Below are positions 1 to 6,850 of a DNA stretch of 51,472 nt, piece after piece. A program made the position numbers and the translations under genes. The DNA is from Flavimaricola sp. GTDB taxonomy: Bacteria; Pseudomonadota; Alphaproteobacteria; Rhodobacterales; Rhodobacteraceae. Numbering within the stretch: position 1 is the first letter of the stretch; every line of letters starts with the position of its first letter. The notes under the pieces are model-generated. The model was given only the letters and a program-made list of their open reading frames with translations. It made no database searches and was not told the DNA's origin. The stretch lies in assembly GCA_029255105.1 (NCBI GenBank), contig JAQWWH010000105.1, positions 1 through 51,472 of the forward strand. The letters run 5' to 3'.

Positions 1-93
1 CGCCACGACCCGAGCCTTCAGTTTAGGCGGCCAATTCCGCTTGCCATCCGCACGACGCGGCACCCTTGCCAGAAACTCCCTTGTAGCTCCCAT
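1..93 (-). CDS. IS66-type transposase accessory protein, N-terminal fragment (runs off left edge)
   Basis: The minus strand from 93 to the window edge encodes 31 residues beginning MGATREFLARVPRRADGKR and continuing with WPPKLKARVVA. This resembles the start of the small IS66-family OrfA/TnpA protein, whose N-terminal part precedes a helix-turn-helix of the VARRHG type that would lie beyond the edge. A purine-rich ribosome binding site (GGGAG) sits a few bases before the ATG. The terminal repeat expected of such an element lies about 80 bases upstream, ending at 177, which supports the assignment. Only the start of the gene is visible, so whether it is intact cannot be judged. Confidence 0.55.
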   Translation of the reverse strand, partial: MGATREFLARVPRRADGKRNWPPKLKARVVA

Positions 94-177
94 CGAGAAA
101 CTCCCCACAAATCAAAGAAACCTCTGAATTGCAGATCAGGCGTCAGCTCGAAAGTGTGGGGGCCGCGCTCCGCTTAC
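1..177 (-). mobile_element. End of an IS66-family element
   Basis: Read on the minus strand, the element begins GTAAGCGGAGCGCGGC at 177. IS66-family terminal inverted repeats characteristically start GTAA, and the first gene of the element begins 84 bases inside this end. The other end lies outside the window, so length and target duplication cannot be checked. Confidence 0.5.
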
Positions 178-421
178 GAAGCAAAAGGGTGCGAAGTCAT
201 TAGTAATAAAGCGAAAATGAAGGATCGACGTTGAGACGTTGAACGCAGCGATGCGGAGCATCTATCCTCCCTGCAATCGTGCGTGTACGGCCAGGTGGAC
301 TGAGCTCTGCACGGGGGGCGAAAATTAGGAGGCATCAACATCGTAATCGTCATCGGAAAGGTCAGTATTTTCACCATCGATCGGTAATCCCCCCATTTTT
401 GACGGGGTGCGTTCGTAGAAT

Positions 422-1249
422 TTACGCGGCCATTTTCAGTTTCTGTGCGGGTGTAGTGCCGCCGATGCCCATGTTTGGTCGATCGTTGTTGTATGTCCAG
501 AGCCATTGTGTGGCATGGTCTTGGGCCTCCCCGATGCTTTCGATGATGTATTGGTCGAGCCACTCATGCCTGACCGTGCGGTTGTAACGCTCGATATATG
601 CGTTCTGCTGCGGCTGTCCGGGTTGGATGTGCTGGATCGAGATCCCCTGTTTCTCAGCCCATATCTGCAGCTTGCCACTGATGTATTCCGGGCCGTTGTC
701 GACCCTTATGGTGCCGGGCTTGCCGCGCCATTCGATAATCCGATCGAGGCTGCGGATGACACGTTCGGCGGGCAGCGAGAAATCGACCTCGATGCCCCAG
801 CCTTCGCGGTTGAAGTCGTCCAGCACGTTCAGCAGCCGGAACGCCCGACCGTCACCCAGCCGTTCGGCCATGAAGTCCATCGACCAGGTCACGTTGGGCG
901 CATCCGGCACCGCCAGCGTATCGGGCTTGGCCCGCTTCAGCCGCTTGCGTGGCTTTATACGCAGGTTCAGCTCCAACTCGCAGTAGATGCGATACACGCG
1001 CTTGTGGTTCCACGGGTGTCCTTTGACGTTGCGAAGGTGCAGGAAACACAGCCCGAAACCCGAAGTCTTGCGGGCATCGGTCAGACCGACAAGCAGATCG
1101 GCAATCTCCTCGTTCTCGGCCCGTAACTTCGGGCAATAGCGATAACAGGTCTCGCTGACCCCGAAGGTCCGGCAGGCCAGGGCTATGCTTGCCCCAAGTC
1201 GCGCCACTGCATTCTCGGCCATCCCGCGACGTTGAGACGGCCCAGTCAC
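422..1249 (-). CDS. IS3-family transposase OrfB (DDE integrase domain)
   Basis: This is a 275-residue rve-type integrase. The DDE triad is visible as D in [11 protein letters not shown] in [11 protein letters not shown] and E in [15 protein letters not shown], followed by the usual C-terminal block ending in a [14 protein letters not shown] tail. The N-terminal third carries the HTH_21-like region, with [18 protein letters not shown]. It starts from a GTG that overlaps the orfA stop and is reached mainly through the minus-one frameshift, giving OrfAB. No stop or missing triad residue is seen, so the element looks potentially active. Confidence 0.88.
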   Translation of the reverse strand: MTGPSQRRGMAENAVARLGASIALACRTFGVSETCYRYCPKLRAENEEIADLLVGLTDARKTSGFGLCFLHLRNVKGHPWNHKRVYRIYCELELNLRIKPRKRLKRAKPDTLAVPDAPNVTWSMDFMAERLGDGRAFRLLNVLDDFNREGWGIEVDFSLPAERVIRSLDRIIEWRGKPGTIRVDNGPEYISGKLQIWAEKQGISIQHIQPGQPQQNAYIERYNRTVRHEWLDQYIIESIGEAQDHATQWLWTYNNDRPNMGIGGTTPAQKLKMAA

Positions 1250-1509
1250 TTTTTTCCCAGGGCTTCCTTCAGCAAATCCGCCTGCATGCTCAGGTCCGCA
1301 TACATGCGCTTCAGCCGCCGGTTCTCATCTTCCATCGCCTTCATCTGGCTGATCAGCGACGCGTCCATGCCGCTATACTTCGCCTGCCACTTGTAGAACG
1401 ACGCATTGCTCATTCCGTGCTCGCGGCACAACTCGGCCACCGGCACTCCGCCTTCAGCCTGCCGCAGGAACGCGATGATCTGAGCTTCAGTGTACCTGCG
1501 TGTCTTCAT
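1246..1509 (-). CDS. IS3-family transposase OrfA (helix-turn-helix subunit)
   Basis: This is an 87-residue protein with the HTH_Tnp_1 pattern: [16 protein letters not shown], then a recognition helix in [15 protein letters not shown] (about residues 32-46), then a leucine-zipper-like coiled coil ([19 protein letters not shown], about 62-80). It supplies sequence-specific binding to the IS ends, and the coiled coil is where IS3 OrfA and OrfAB multimerise. The gene ends in LGKK just after a slippery A-run, so a minus-one shift joins it to orfB. Length and layout are normal for the family. Confidence 0.88.
   Translation of the reverse strand: MKTRRYTEAQIIAFLRQAEGGVPVAELCREHGMSNASFYKWQAKYSGMDASLISQMKAMEDENRRLKRMYADLSMQADLLKEALGKK
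1249..1255 (-). promoter_or_regulatory. Programmed minus-one frameshift heptamer A AAA AAG in the IS3 element
   Basis: On the minus strand the orfA codons GGA AAA AAG TGA contain the heptamer A AAA AAG in the correct phase immediately before the orfA stop. Slipping back one base continues into orfB. This is the standard way IS3 elements make the OrfAB transposase. Confidence 0.75.
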
Positions 1510-1583
1510 TCAGAATCTCCTCGTTCATTTTGCCGAGAAAATTCTACTTATGCAGCCGCTTACTTTCGGGGGGGATTACCCCC

Positions 1584-1832
1584 CGGATCTCGATGGACGG
1601 CAAAGGGCGCTGCATCGACAACATCTTCATCGAGCGCCTCTGGCGCTCCTTGAAGTATGAATGCGCCTATCTGCACGCTTGGGAAACCGGGTCGCAGGCG
1701 AGAGCCGGCATCGGGCGCTGGATCACCTTTTACAGCCATCAACGCCCTCACACTGCCCATGGCGGTCAACCGCCCGCTCTGGTCTACTTCAATGCAATCG
1801 AAACCGATCAGCAGGTGCAGGCAGTAGCTTAA
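1584..1832 (+). pseudogene. 3' stump of a second IS3-type transposase
   Basis: The plus-strand frame beginning at the right end of the IS3 element encodes RISMDGKGRCIDNIF, then FIERLWRSLKYE and YSHQRPHTAHGGQPP, stopping at 1832. These are the conserved last 80 or so residues of IS407-subgroup transposases, including the catalytic glutamate (FIERLW). The N-terminal two thirds are absent and not recognisable left of 383, so this is an inactive remnant cut off at the IS junction. It differs in sequence from the neighbouring intact OrfB and so belongs to another element. Confidence 0.75.
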
Positions 1833-2061
1833 ATAACCCGGAAATCTGTCCAAGAGTTGGGGGGTAGCCCACATCTCGCGCCAACGTTGTCGCAAAATGA
1901 CAAAGAATGTGGACAGTATTGCATGTAGCGTTGGATGCGTAACAGGAGGCAGACAAGGAACTGTTACATTTATCCGCCTAAAGTGGTGGAGAAGGTTGCA
2001 TGAGCGAGAGCACCGGAAGGTGGGTTTTGCAATAGTTGCAAATTGTAGTGAGATTAGAGTT

Positions 2062-3174
2062 ATGGTTCCAGGTTCCACGACACCCACCCTTGAAAGGCGC
2101 GCCCGCAAGGCAGGGCAACCCGACGGGGCGGTCGCGGCTGACAAACGCAAGGCCGAGGATGCCAACCGCATCCAGGCCCAGCAGGTGCAGGCCCGCAGTG
2201 GACTTGGGTCGTGTATGTTGCCGGGCGCCACCGGGCACGGCAACATCAAGATCAAGCTGGAGGCGGAGGTCTCTCGTCGCGGGTACGAGAACATGGCCCG
2301 CCGTCAGGATGCAGAAGAAAATTTGAGCCGGGCGCTGACAGGGCAAGGTTTCAACGACCTCGACGCGGATCAGCAGGCCTTGGTGCGCCGCCTGATTGCA
2401 GACATCAATGCCGGGTCGCTGCGGGACGTTAAGGTCCGCGCCGCCAATGATGGAAATGGCGTCGAACTGCCAGACGGGGTCCAGGGCGCCTTTGTCAAAG
2501 GCGAGGGTGGTGGCACGATCTATATCGATGCCGGCCTCGGCGCGTGGAACACCCGCAACGCCATAGAAGAAGAAATGGCTGAGGCCATCGCAGAGCAAGC
2601 CCGCGCCCTGGGGATTGATGTCAAGGACGGAGACGCGGGCGCGCGCGTCCGCATGGCTCTGACAGGGGCGGCCAAAGACCTTGACCTTGGGAACAGCCTG
2701 TTCCGCGACCACGCAAGCGACAGTGGCCTGATTGACGTCAATGGAGACCTGGTTGAAGCGGAGTTTCTGAGCCAGGGCAGCGGCGGTCCGCCCAGCCCTC
2801 CGCCGCCGCCCAGCGGTCTGGCCAGCCGCTCGTCCCCGCCCAGCCCTCCATCCCCGCCCAGCCGTCCGCCGCCGCCCAGCAGTGTGGCCAGCCGCTCGTC
2901 CCTGCCCAGCCCTCCATCCCCACCCAGCCCTCCGTCGCCGCCCAGCAGTCCGGCCAGCAGCTCGTCCCTGCCCAGCAGACCGCCTGGCCACCCGTCTCTG
3001 CCCAGCACTGCGCCTGGCCAACCGGCCCTGCCCAGCGGCCCGTCCGCACCAAACAGCAGCCCGCCCGGCCGTCCGATCTGCGGCCCCAACCTCGGAGAAA
3101 ATAACCAATCCGTCTACGGAGATCCGGCAAGAGGCCTGCCAGAAGACCCCCCCCGTGGTCTGACGGCCGCGTAG
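2062..3174 (+). CDS. Putative RiPP-type precursor, leader part: peptidase-like domain plus Pro/Ser-rich linker
   Basis: This 370-residue product runs from the ATG at 2062; the frame is open from 1897, but the upstream part has no credible start context. Residues about 10-75 are charged and helical. Residues about 85-225 resemble, from memory, the peptidase-like domain found at the end of some cyanobacterial secreted proteins (pattern GAF, TIYID, an EE-rich helix, then GDAGARVRMAL). The zinc-ligand region here reads EEEMAEAI (169-176), with no histidine, so it should be inactive. Residues about 240-338 are Pro/Ser-rich and built on a 66-base tandem repeat. The frame stops at 3174, but the minus-one frame is open from 3105 and carries a Cys-rich tail, so this gene is probably the leader half of one precursor. 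Start and function are inferred. Confidence 0.5.
   Translation: MVPGSTTPTLERRARKAGQPDGAVAADKRKAEDANRIQAQQVQARSGLGSCMLPGATGHGNIKIKLEAEVSRRGYENMARRQDAEENLSRALTGQGFNDLDADQQALVRRLIADINAGSLRDVKVRAANDGNGVELPDGVQGAFVKGEGGGTIYIDAGLGAWNTRNAIEEEMAEAIAEQARALGIDVKDGDAGARVRMALTGAAKDLDLGNSLFRDHASDSGLIDVNGDLVEAEFLSQGSGGPPSPPPPPSGLASRSSPPSPPSPPSRPPPPSSVASRSSLPSPPSPPSPPSPPSSPASSSSLPSRPPGHPSLPSTAPGQPALPSGPSAPNSSPPGRPICGPNLGENNQSVYGDPARGLPEDPPRGLTAA
2820..3060 (+). repeat. 66-base tandem repeat and shorter GCCCAGC-type repeats coding a Pro/Ser linker
   Basis: The block starting GGCCAGCCGCTCGTCCC at 2820 recurs at 2886, and in diverged form at 2952, each 66 bases apart (22 codons). Shorter units built on GCCCAGC continue to about 3060. 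In the coding frame this yields PPSPPSPP-type sequence. Confidence 0.7.
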
Positions 3175-3704
3175 TTTACAACGCTTGCAGCAGCGACATC
3201 GGCATTCAAACGAACTCTAATTATTTGGCCGCGGCTTGCAGCGTCGCGAATTTCTACGGCACCTTCACGCGATATGGTGCCTTTGCCTGTGGTCAAGCAG
3301 CGTCTGCGGGCAGCTTTTCGTTCTTCAACTCCGGCGCTTCGGCCGCTGGGGGGTGCGCCGCGGCTTTGGGCATATTTAAAACCGGTGCGGAGGTTTTCGG
3401 ATTCTGTGCCGCAAATGCGTGCATTGCCAAAGCCGGTTTGTATGTCGGTGGGTTCTGCGGAGGTGCGGCTTGCATTGCCATGGCCGAGACTTGCGCAATT
3501 GACAATTGTGGACTCGCGGCCTGTGCTGCGGCGTCTCATTACATAAATAGTATCTGCCCGATCGCCGCTTGTGCCGGTGCCGCATGCTACACCAAGGTAT
3601 GCACTATCAACATATGCCTTGGGCGCTTCTGCGTAGTAGACCTTTGGCCTGGTCCGGATATTGGGCCCTGCGGGGTGAACCGTCGTTTCGGGCCGTTTGT
3701 TTAG
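3153..3704 (+). CDS. Putative RiPP-type precursor, Cys/Ala/Gly-rich core part
   Basis: This frame is open from 3105 to the stop at 3704. Entered at 3153 by a minus-one step from the upstream gene, it reads PWSDGRVVYNACSSDIG and on through 183 residues with 18 cysteines. It is very rich in Ala and Gly, with few charged residues. Cysteines recur in blocks of about 15-17 residues (for example CAAALGIFKTGAEVFGF, CAANACIAKAGLYVGGF, CGGAACIAMAETCAIDN, CGLAACAAASHYINSI, CPIAACAGAACYTKV). No ATG, and no ribosome binding site at the only near start (TTG 3225), supports independent translation. A radical SAM/SPASM peptide maturase gene follows on the same strand, which is the context expected of a thioether or other Cys-modified peptide core. 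Substrate status is inferred. Confidence 0.45.
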   Translation, partial: PWSDGRVVYNACSSDIGIQTNSNYLAAACSVANFYGTFTRYGAFACGQAASAGSFSFFNSGASAAGGCAAALGIFKTGAEVFGFCAANACIAKAGLYVGGFCGGAACIAMAETCAIDNCGLAACAAASHYINSICPIAACAGAACYTKVCTINICLGRFCVVDLWPGPDIGPCGVNRRFGPFV

Positions 3705-4068
3705 CCCTGCTACACAAGAGTTGCGGCTACGAGAGATGATCCGAGATGTGCGTGAGGCTGCAATTCGATCTTACCACTTCGCGTGGCCGGGACTGGCAAC
3801 AATCTGCTCAGATTTGGTTCAGTGTTTCAAATAATTATGGCGATTTTGCAACTTAATTGCACAGCCTTCCGGATCGCGCCAATTGTGGCACAGAACAACA
3901 ATGACAGACCCGGAAAAGCGAGCCACCCTAGGTTTGAAGCCTAGGCGCCCCGTTGGTGGTAAGGTGCGAGTAAGGGAAGTCACGGAAGGGTTGGGCGCGC
4001 CGCGGCAATCGGCTGGGTGGCAAACGATCGAGTAAGGTTAAGTTAGTTCAAGGTTAAGGTAGTCAAAG
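3705..4068 (+). other. Intergenic region upstream of the radical SAM gene, with hairpin and tandem repeat
   Basis: There is no gene in these 364 bases. They hold two CCTAGG blocks separated by TTTGAAG (about 3928-3946), able to form a short hairpin, and a direct repeat AAGGTTAAG at 4034-4042 and 4050-4058, just before the radical SAM start. The second copy also supplies the likely ribosome binding site. The region probably holds the promoter and control sites of the maturase operon, but no convincing -35/-10 pair could be fixed. Confidence 0.4.
4034..4058 (+). promoter_or_regulatory. AAGGTTAAG direct repeat, possible operator, overlapping the ribosome binding site
   Basis: Two exact copies of AAGGTTAAG lie 16 bases apart, start to start, ending 10 bases before the radical SAM ATG at 4069. 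A spacing of one and a half helix turns is common for tandem regulator sites; a role in translation control is also possible. This is only a sequence observation. Confidence 0.3.
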
Positions 4069-5607
4069 ATGTATCACTGTGCTGGTAATGCCACGAACAA
4101 GATCGACGTCTTTCAGGCGCAGCTTATGGGCTGCAAGAATACCCTGGCGGGTCGCAAGGTCAAAGCGTCACAATACACGATCCTGGTCGACCTGGCCGAT
4201 GGCAAACGCGCCCTGGCTTACAACACCCAAACGACCGCCTTTGCCGTTCTGGACGAGGATGAAAAGCGCGCCTATCGCGCGTTGGAAGCCGATGGTCCCT
4301 CCGATTGCAGCGGCGCGCTGGATACCCTTTGGGCCACCGGGTTTCTGGTTCCCGAAGGCGAAGACGAAGTTGAGCATTTGAAGGCCGAATATTGGTCGCA
4401 GCGAGACTCGGAAAGTACGATTTCGCTCACGATCGCACCGACCCTGGGCTGCAACGTGGCCTGTCACTACTGTTTTCAAGGCTTGGTCAAACCCAACGGC
4501 AAAATGTCGGAAGAGGTACAGGACGAGATCGTTCGCTATGTCCGCCATCGCGCCCGCAGCAGTCAAAGCCTTGACGTGTGCTGGTATGGCGGGGAGCCGC
4601 TGATGGACCAAAAGGCGATCTTCCGCCTGTCCAAGGCCTTTCACGAGGTTTGCCAGATACATGGCCTCAACTATTCCGCGTCAATGGTCTCGAACGGATA
4701 CCTGTTGAACAAGTCCACCGCCGAGCGCCTGCTGGAGGTTGGCGTTGGTATGGTCCAGATCACGATTGACGGCACCGAGACGGCGCATGACATCAACCGC
4801 CCTTTGATTTCGGGCCGCGGAACCTACACCCGGACGATCCAGAACATGAAAGAGGTCCTGGCAGGCACGGCATTTAGGATCGGTGTGCGGTGCAACGTCG
4901 GGATCCACAACGTGGACAGCATGTACGCCTTGCTTGACGAAATGGCCGACGAAGGTTTTGCCGACTTCGGCAATTTCAGCATGTACTTTGCACAGATCGA
5001 AGCCACAACAGATGCCTGCGCCGATGCGGGCGAGGTGATGCTTACCAAGAAGGACTTCAATTCCCGCCTTCAGGACCTCGAAGCCCGTGCCCGGGCCTAT
5101 GGCTTGAGCGGTATGGACTCTCCCCCCCGTTTCATGGGCTTGTGTGTCGCTGCGTCAACGAATGGCCTGGTCATCGGACCTGAAGGCCAATTGCACAAGT
5201 GCTGGGAAACCCTCCATGACGAGGCCAAGCAAATTGGTACTATCTTCGAGATCAACAAACTCGACGACGATATACGGAAAAAACGCTGGGCGGCCTGGGA
5301 TCCTTTCGATAACCCAACCTGCCGTTCCTGCAAGATCGCACCGATGTGTTCGGGGTTTTGCGCGTTGAAATTCTTGTACCCCGAAACGATGGAAGGCGAC
5401 TCCGCCCTGCCGTGCCCACCCTGGAAATTCTCGGCCGCCGAAAAGATCTTTGCCATGGCAGAGTCAGCGGGCGCCGTCACACCAAATGACTGGGACCCGG
5501 AACAAGCCACGATGAAGAAGATGCAAGCCGGTCCGTGGCAAACCCACAAGTCGATGGAACTGTCCCGCGACATCGTGAACGCTATCGTGATGCCAGGGGG
5601 CGCATAA
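4069..5607 (+). CDS. Radical SAM/SPASM-domain peptide maturase
   Basis: This is a 512-residue enzyme. The radical SAM iron-sulfur motif CNVACHYC gives C128, C132 and C135 (CX3CX2C), followed by GGEP at 174-177, the SAM-binding motif of the family. The C-terminal SPASM domain has cysteines at 359, 378, 418, 421, 427, 431 and 449, enough for two auxiliary 4Fe-4S clusters. Residues 1-110 (KASQYTILVDL, LAYNTQTTAFAVLDE) match the small N-terminal substrate-recognition region common in peptide-modifying members. Such enzymes install thioether, C-C or related cross-links in ribosomal peptides. Here the adjacent Cys-rich product is the likely substrate. The stop overlaps the next start (TAATG), so the genes are co-translated. 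The reaction type cannot be told from sequence; an anaerobic sulfatase maturase is less likely because no sulfatase is nearby. Confidence 0.85.
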   Translation: MYHCAGNATNKIDVFQAQLMGCKNTLAGRKVKASQYTILVDLADGKRALAYNTQTTAFAVLDEDEKRAYRALEADGPSDCSGALDTLWATGFLVPEGEDEVEHLKAEYWSQRDSESTISLTIAPTLGCNVACHYCFQGLVKPNGKMSEEVQDEIVRYVRHRARSSQSLDVCWYGGEPLMDQKAIFRLSKAFHEVCQIHGLNYSASMVSNGYLLNKSTAERLLEVGVGMVQITIDGTETAHDINRPLISGRGTYTRTIQNMKEVLAGTAFRIGVRCNVGIHNVDSMYALLDEMADEGFADFGNFSMYFAQIEATTDACADAGEVMLTKKDFNSRLQDLEARARAYGLSGMDSPPRFMGLCVAASTNGLVIGPEGQLHKCWETLHDEAKQIGTIFEINKLDDDIRKKRWAAWDPFDNPTCRSCKIAPMCSGFCALKFLYPETMEGDSALPCPPWKFSAAEKIFAMAESAGAVTPNDWDPEQATMKKMQAGPWQTHKSMELSRDIVNAIVMPGGA

Positions 5608-6044
5608 TGTTTTTGATCAACACTCCTCGGTTGATCGTTACACAAACGTCGCTTTGGAAAACGGGACTGGTGGTCAGCACAAACCCTGACCTGCAAGACA
5701 GCTTTGCCAAGGCAATAATTGCAGATAGCGATGATCAGCTGGAAATGCTACGCCAATGGCATTTGCGTTCTATCGATATGCAAAACACCAATGAATTGGA
5801 AGGGGTGTTTGATGTTGTCGTTTCGACCCATCTTGTCCCGAAAATGGACGCCTGGCTGGCGGAGGGTGAAGAGCTCTGCGTGCAATGCAACGATGTAAAG
5901 TCCTACCGTATCTGGAAAGAGAACGGGGAAGTCATCGCAACCCAGGTCGACGTCATAAGTAGCGAATTCATCGTCTCGGCCACAATCCAAGATTGGCTCC
6001 GCATGATGATCCTGCCCGAATTCATTGAGGGGCGACCTCAATGA
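5607..6044 (+). CDS. Unrecognised 145-residue protein coupled to the radical SAM maturase
   Basis: The start ATG at 5607 overlaps the maturase stop, giving 145 residues beginning MFLINTPRLIVTQTSLWKTG. No signal peptide or membrane segment is seen. It looks like a mixed alpha/beta cytosolic protein, with a central DVVVSTHLVPKMDAWL and a Cys pair in ELCVQCND (one CxxC-like motif). I do not recognise the family. The size, and its position between a radical SAM peptide maturase and two helical proteins, suggest a partner that binds the precursor or the maturase, as small accessory proteins do in other RiPP pathways. That is inference only. It ends in an ATGA overlap with the next gene. Confidence 0.6.
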   Translation: MFLINTPRLIVTQTSLWKTGLVVSTNPDLQDSFAKAIIADSDDQLEMLRQWHLRSIDMQNTNELEGVFDVVVSTHLVPKMDAWLAEGEELCVQCNDVKSYRIWKENGEVIATQVDVISSEFIVSATIQDWLRMMILPEFIEGRPQ

Positions 6045-6817
6045 AGGTGTTCCCGCAAAGGTATGATATCAAGCAATTAATGCAGAACTACGGAATCGCC
6101 ATGTCTATGGAACTCCGGTCTCGTGGGTTCTATCGTGACATCGTTTCCCTCGAACATATCAGCCGGTTGGGCCACCCGTCAGTCCACAATCGTGATCCCG
6201 AATCTTTGAACGACGGCTTGGAAATTAACGCCCATTTCCTATCTTTGTATGATGGGGACATCGTCCGTGAAATGGCATGGTCGCAGTATGCATTCTTTCT
6301 TTTGAAACTTGAGAGAGTCGACGAAGCTCTGGATGCGCTGGCGGAGTCGATTGCTTCTACCGAACGCCTGATTACGGATTATGGGTTTCAATATTCCATC
6401 ATTCGTAAACTTCAGCTGGAAGACCACCGTGTTACGGTTCTGTTTGAGCAAAGGCCAGATGAGCTGGACCACCTGGAAAAAGTCATAGACCTGCTGAATG
6501 AGATCGATGCGCTTATGTGCCGGTATCGTTTTTCGAACTATGGCGCTGGTCCGAATGTCGAATTCGTCGCGCTGCAATTGTTGCGCAATCTGATCAAGTG
6601 CGATCCAAAGGGTTACCGCGACCGGCTTGATAAGCTGAACATCATGTCCTTTAGCCTGCCAAGTGCAATCATCCGCCACCTCAAGGATCCAAGCATCCGC
6701 TACGCAGATGATAAAGCGAATCTTTTGCCGCCAAGAGATCTGGCTCATTTTGGGTTGTCTCTGGGTCTCGCCAAAGAGTTGGATTTGCCCCCGCCTGATT
6801 TGCGGACAGTAATCTAG
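6041..6817 (+). CDS. Unrecognised helical 258-residue protein of the radical SAM island
   Basis: The start overlaps the preceding stop (ATGA at 6041-6044), so translation is coupled. The protein is soluble and almost wholly helical, with TPR-like stretches such as YAFFLLKLERVDEALDALAES (about residues 83-103). No catalytic motif, signal peptide or membrane helix is seen. Base composition is distinctly AT-richer than the core genes to the right, consistent with horizontal acquisition. It may be a scaffold or partner in peptide maturation, or an immunity-type protein; nothing in the sequence decides between these. Confidence 0.6.
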   Translation: MKVFPQRYDIKQLMQNYGIAMSMELRSRGFYRDIVSLEHISRLGHPSVHNRDPESLNDGLEINAHFLSLYDGDIVREMAWSQYAFFLLKLERVDEALDALAESIASTERLITDYGFQYSIIRKLQLEDHRVTVLFEQRPDELDHLEKVIDLLNEIDALMCRYRFSNYGAGPNVEFVALQLLRNLIKCDPKGYRDRLDKLNIMSFSLPSAIIRHLKDPSIRYADDKANLLPPRDLAHFGLSLGLAKELDLPPPDLRTVI

Positions 6818-6850
6818 GTCATTGAAATTTAGCAAGGAATGCAATCGCGC

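Larger units (their letters stand above)
383..1580 (-). mobile_element. Complete IS3-family insertion sequence, about 1.2 kb
   Basis: The element is bounded by GGTAATCCCCCC at 383-394 and its inverted copy GGGGGGATTACC at 1569-1580, with a further matching block (GTAGAATTT-like) just inside each end. It contains the two overlapping genes orfA and orfB of an IS3-family transposase with a frameshift signal between them. No direct target duplication is visible: the bases left of 383 and right of 1580 do not match. This suggests that one flank was deleted or rearranged after insertion. The right end abuts the stump of a different IS3-type transposase. Confidence 0.8.

Noticed and set aside
1978..3108. 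Minus-strand open frame across the peptide leader gene, rich in Arg/Gly/Ala
   Set aside because: It arises from the Pro/Ser repeat read backwards; start context is poor and the conserved-looking TIYID and GDAGAR blocks are on the plus strand.
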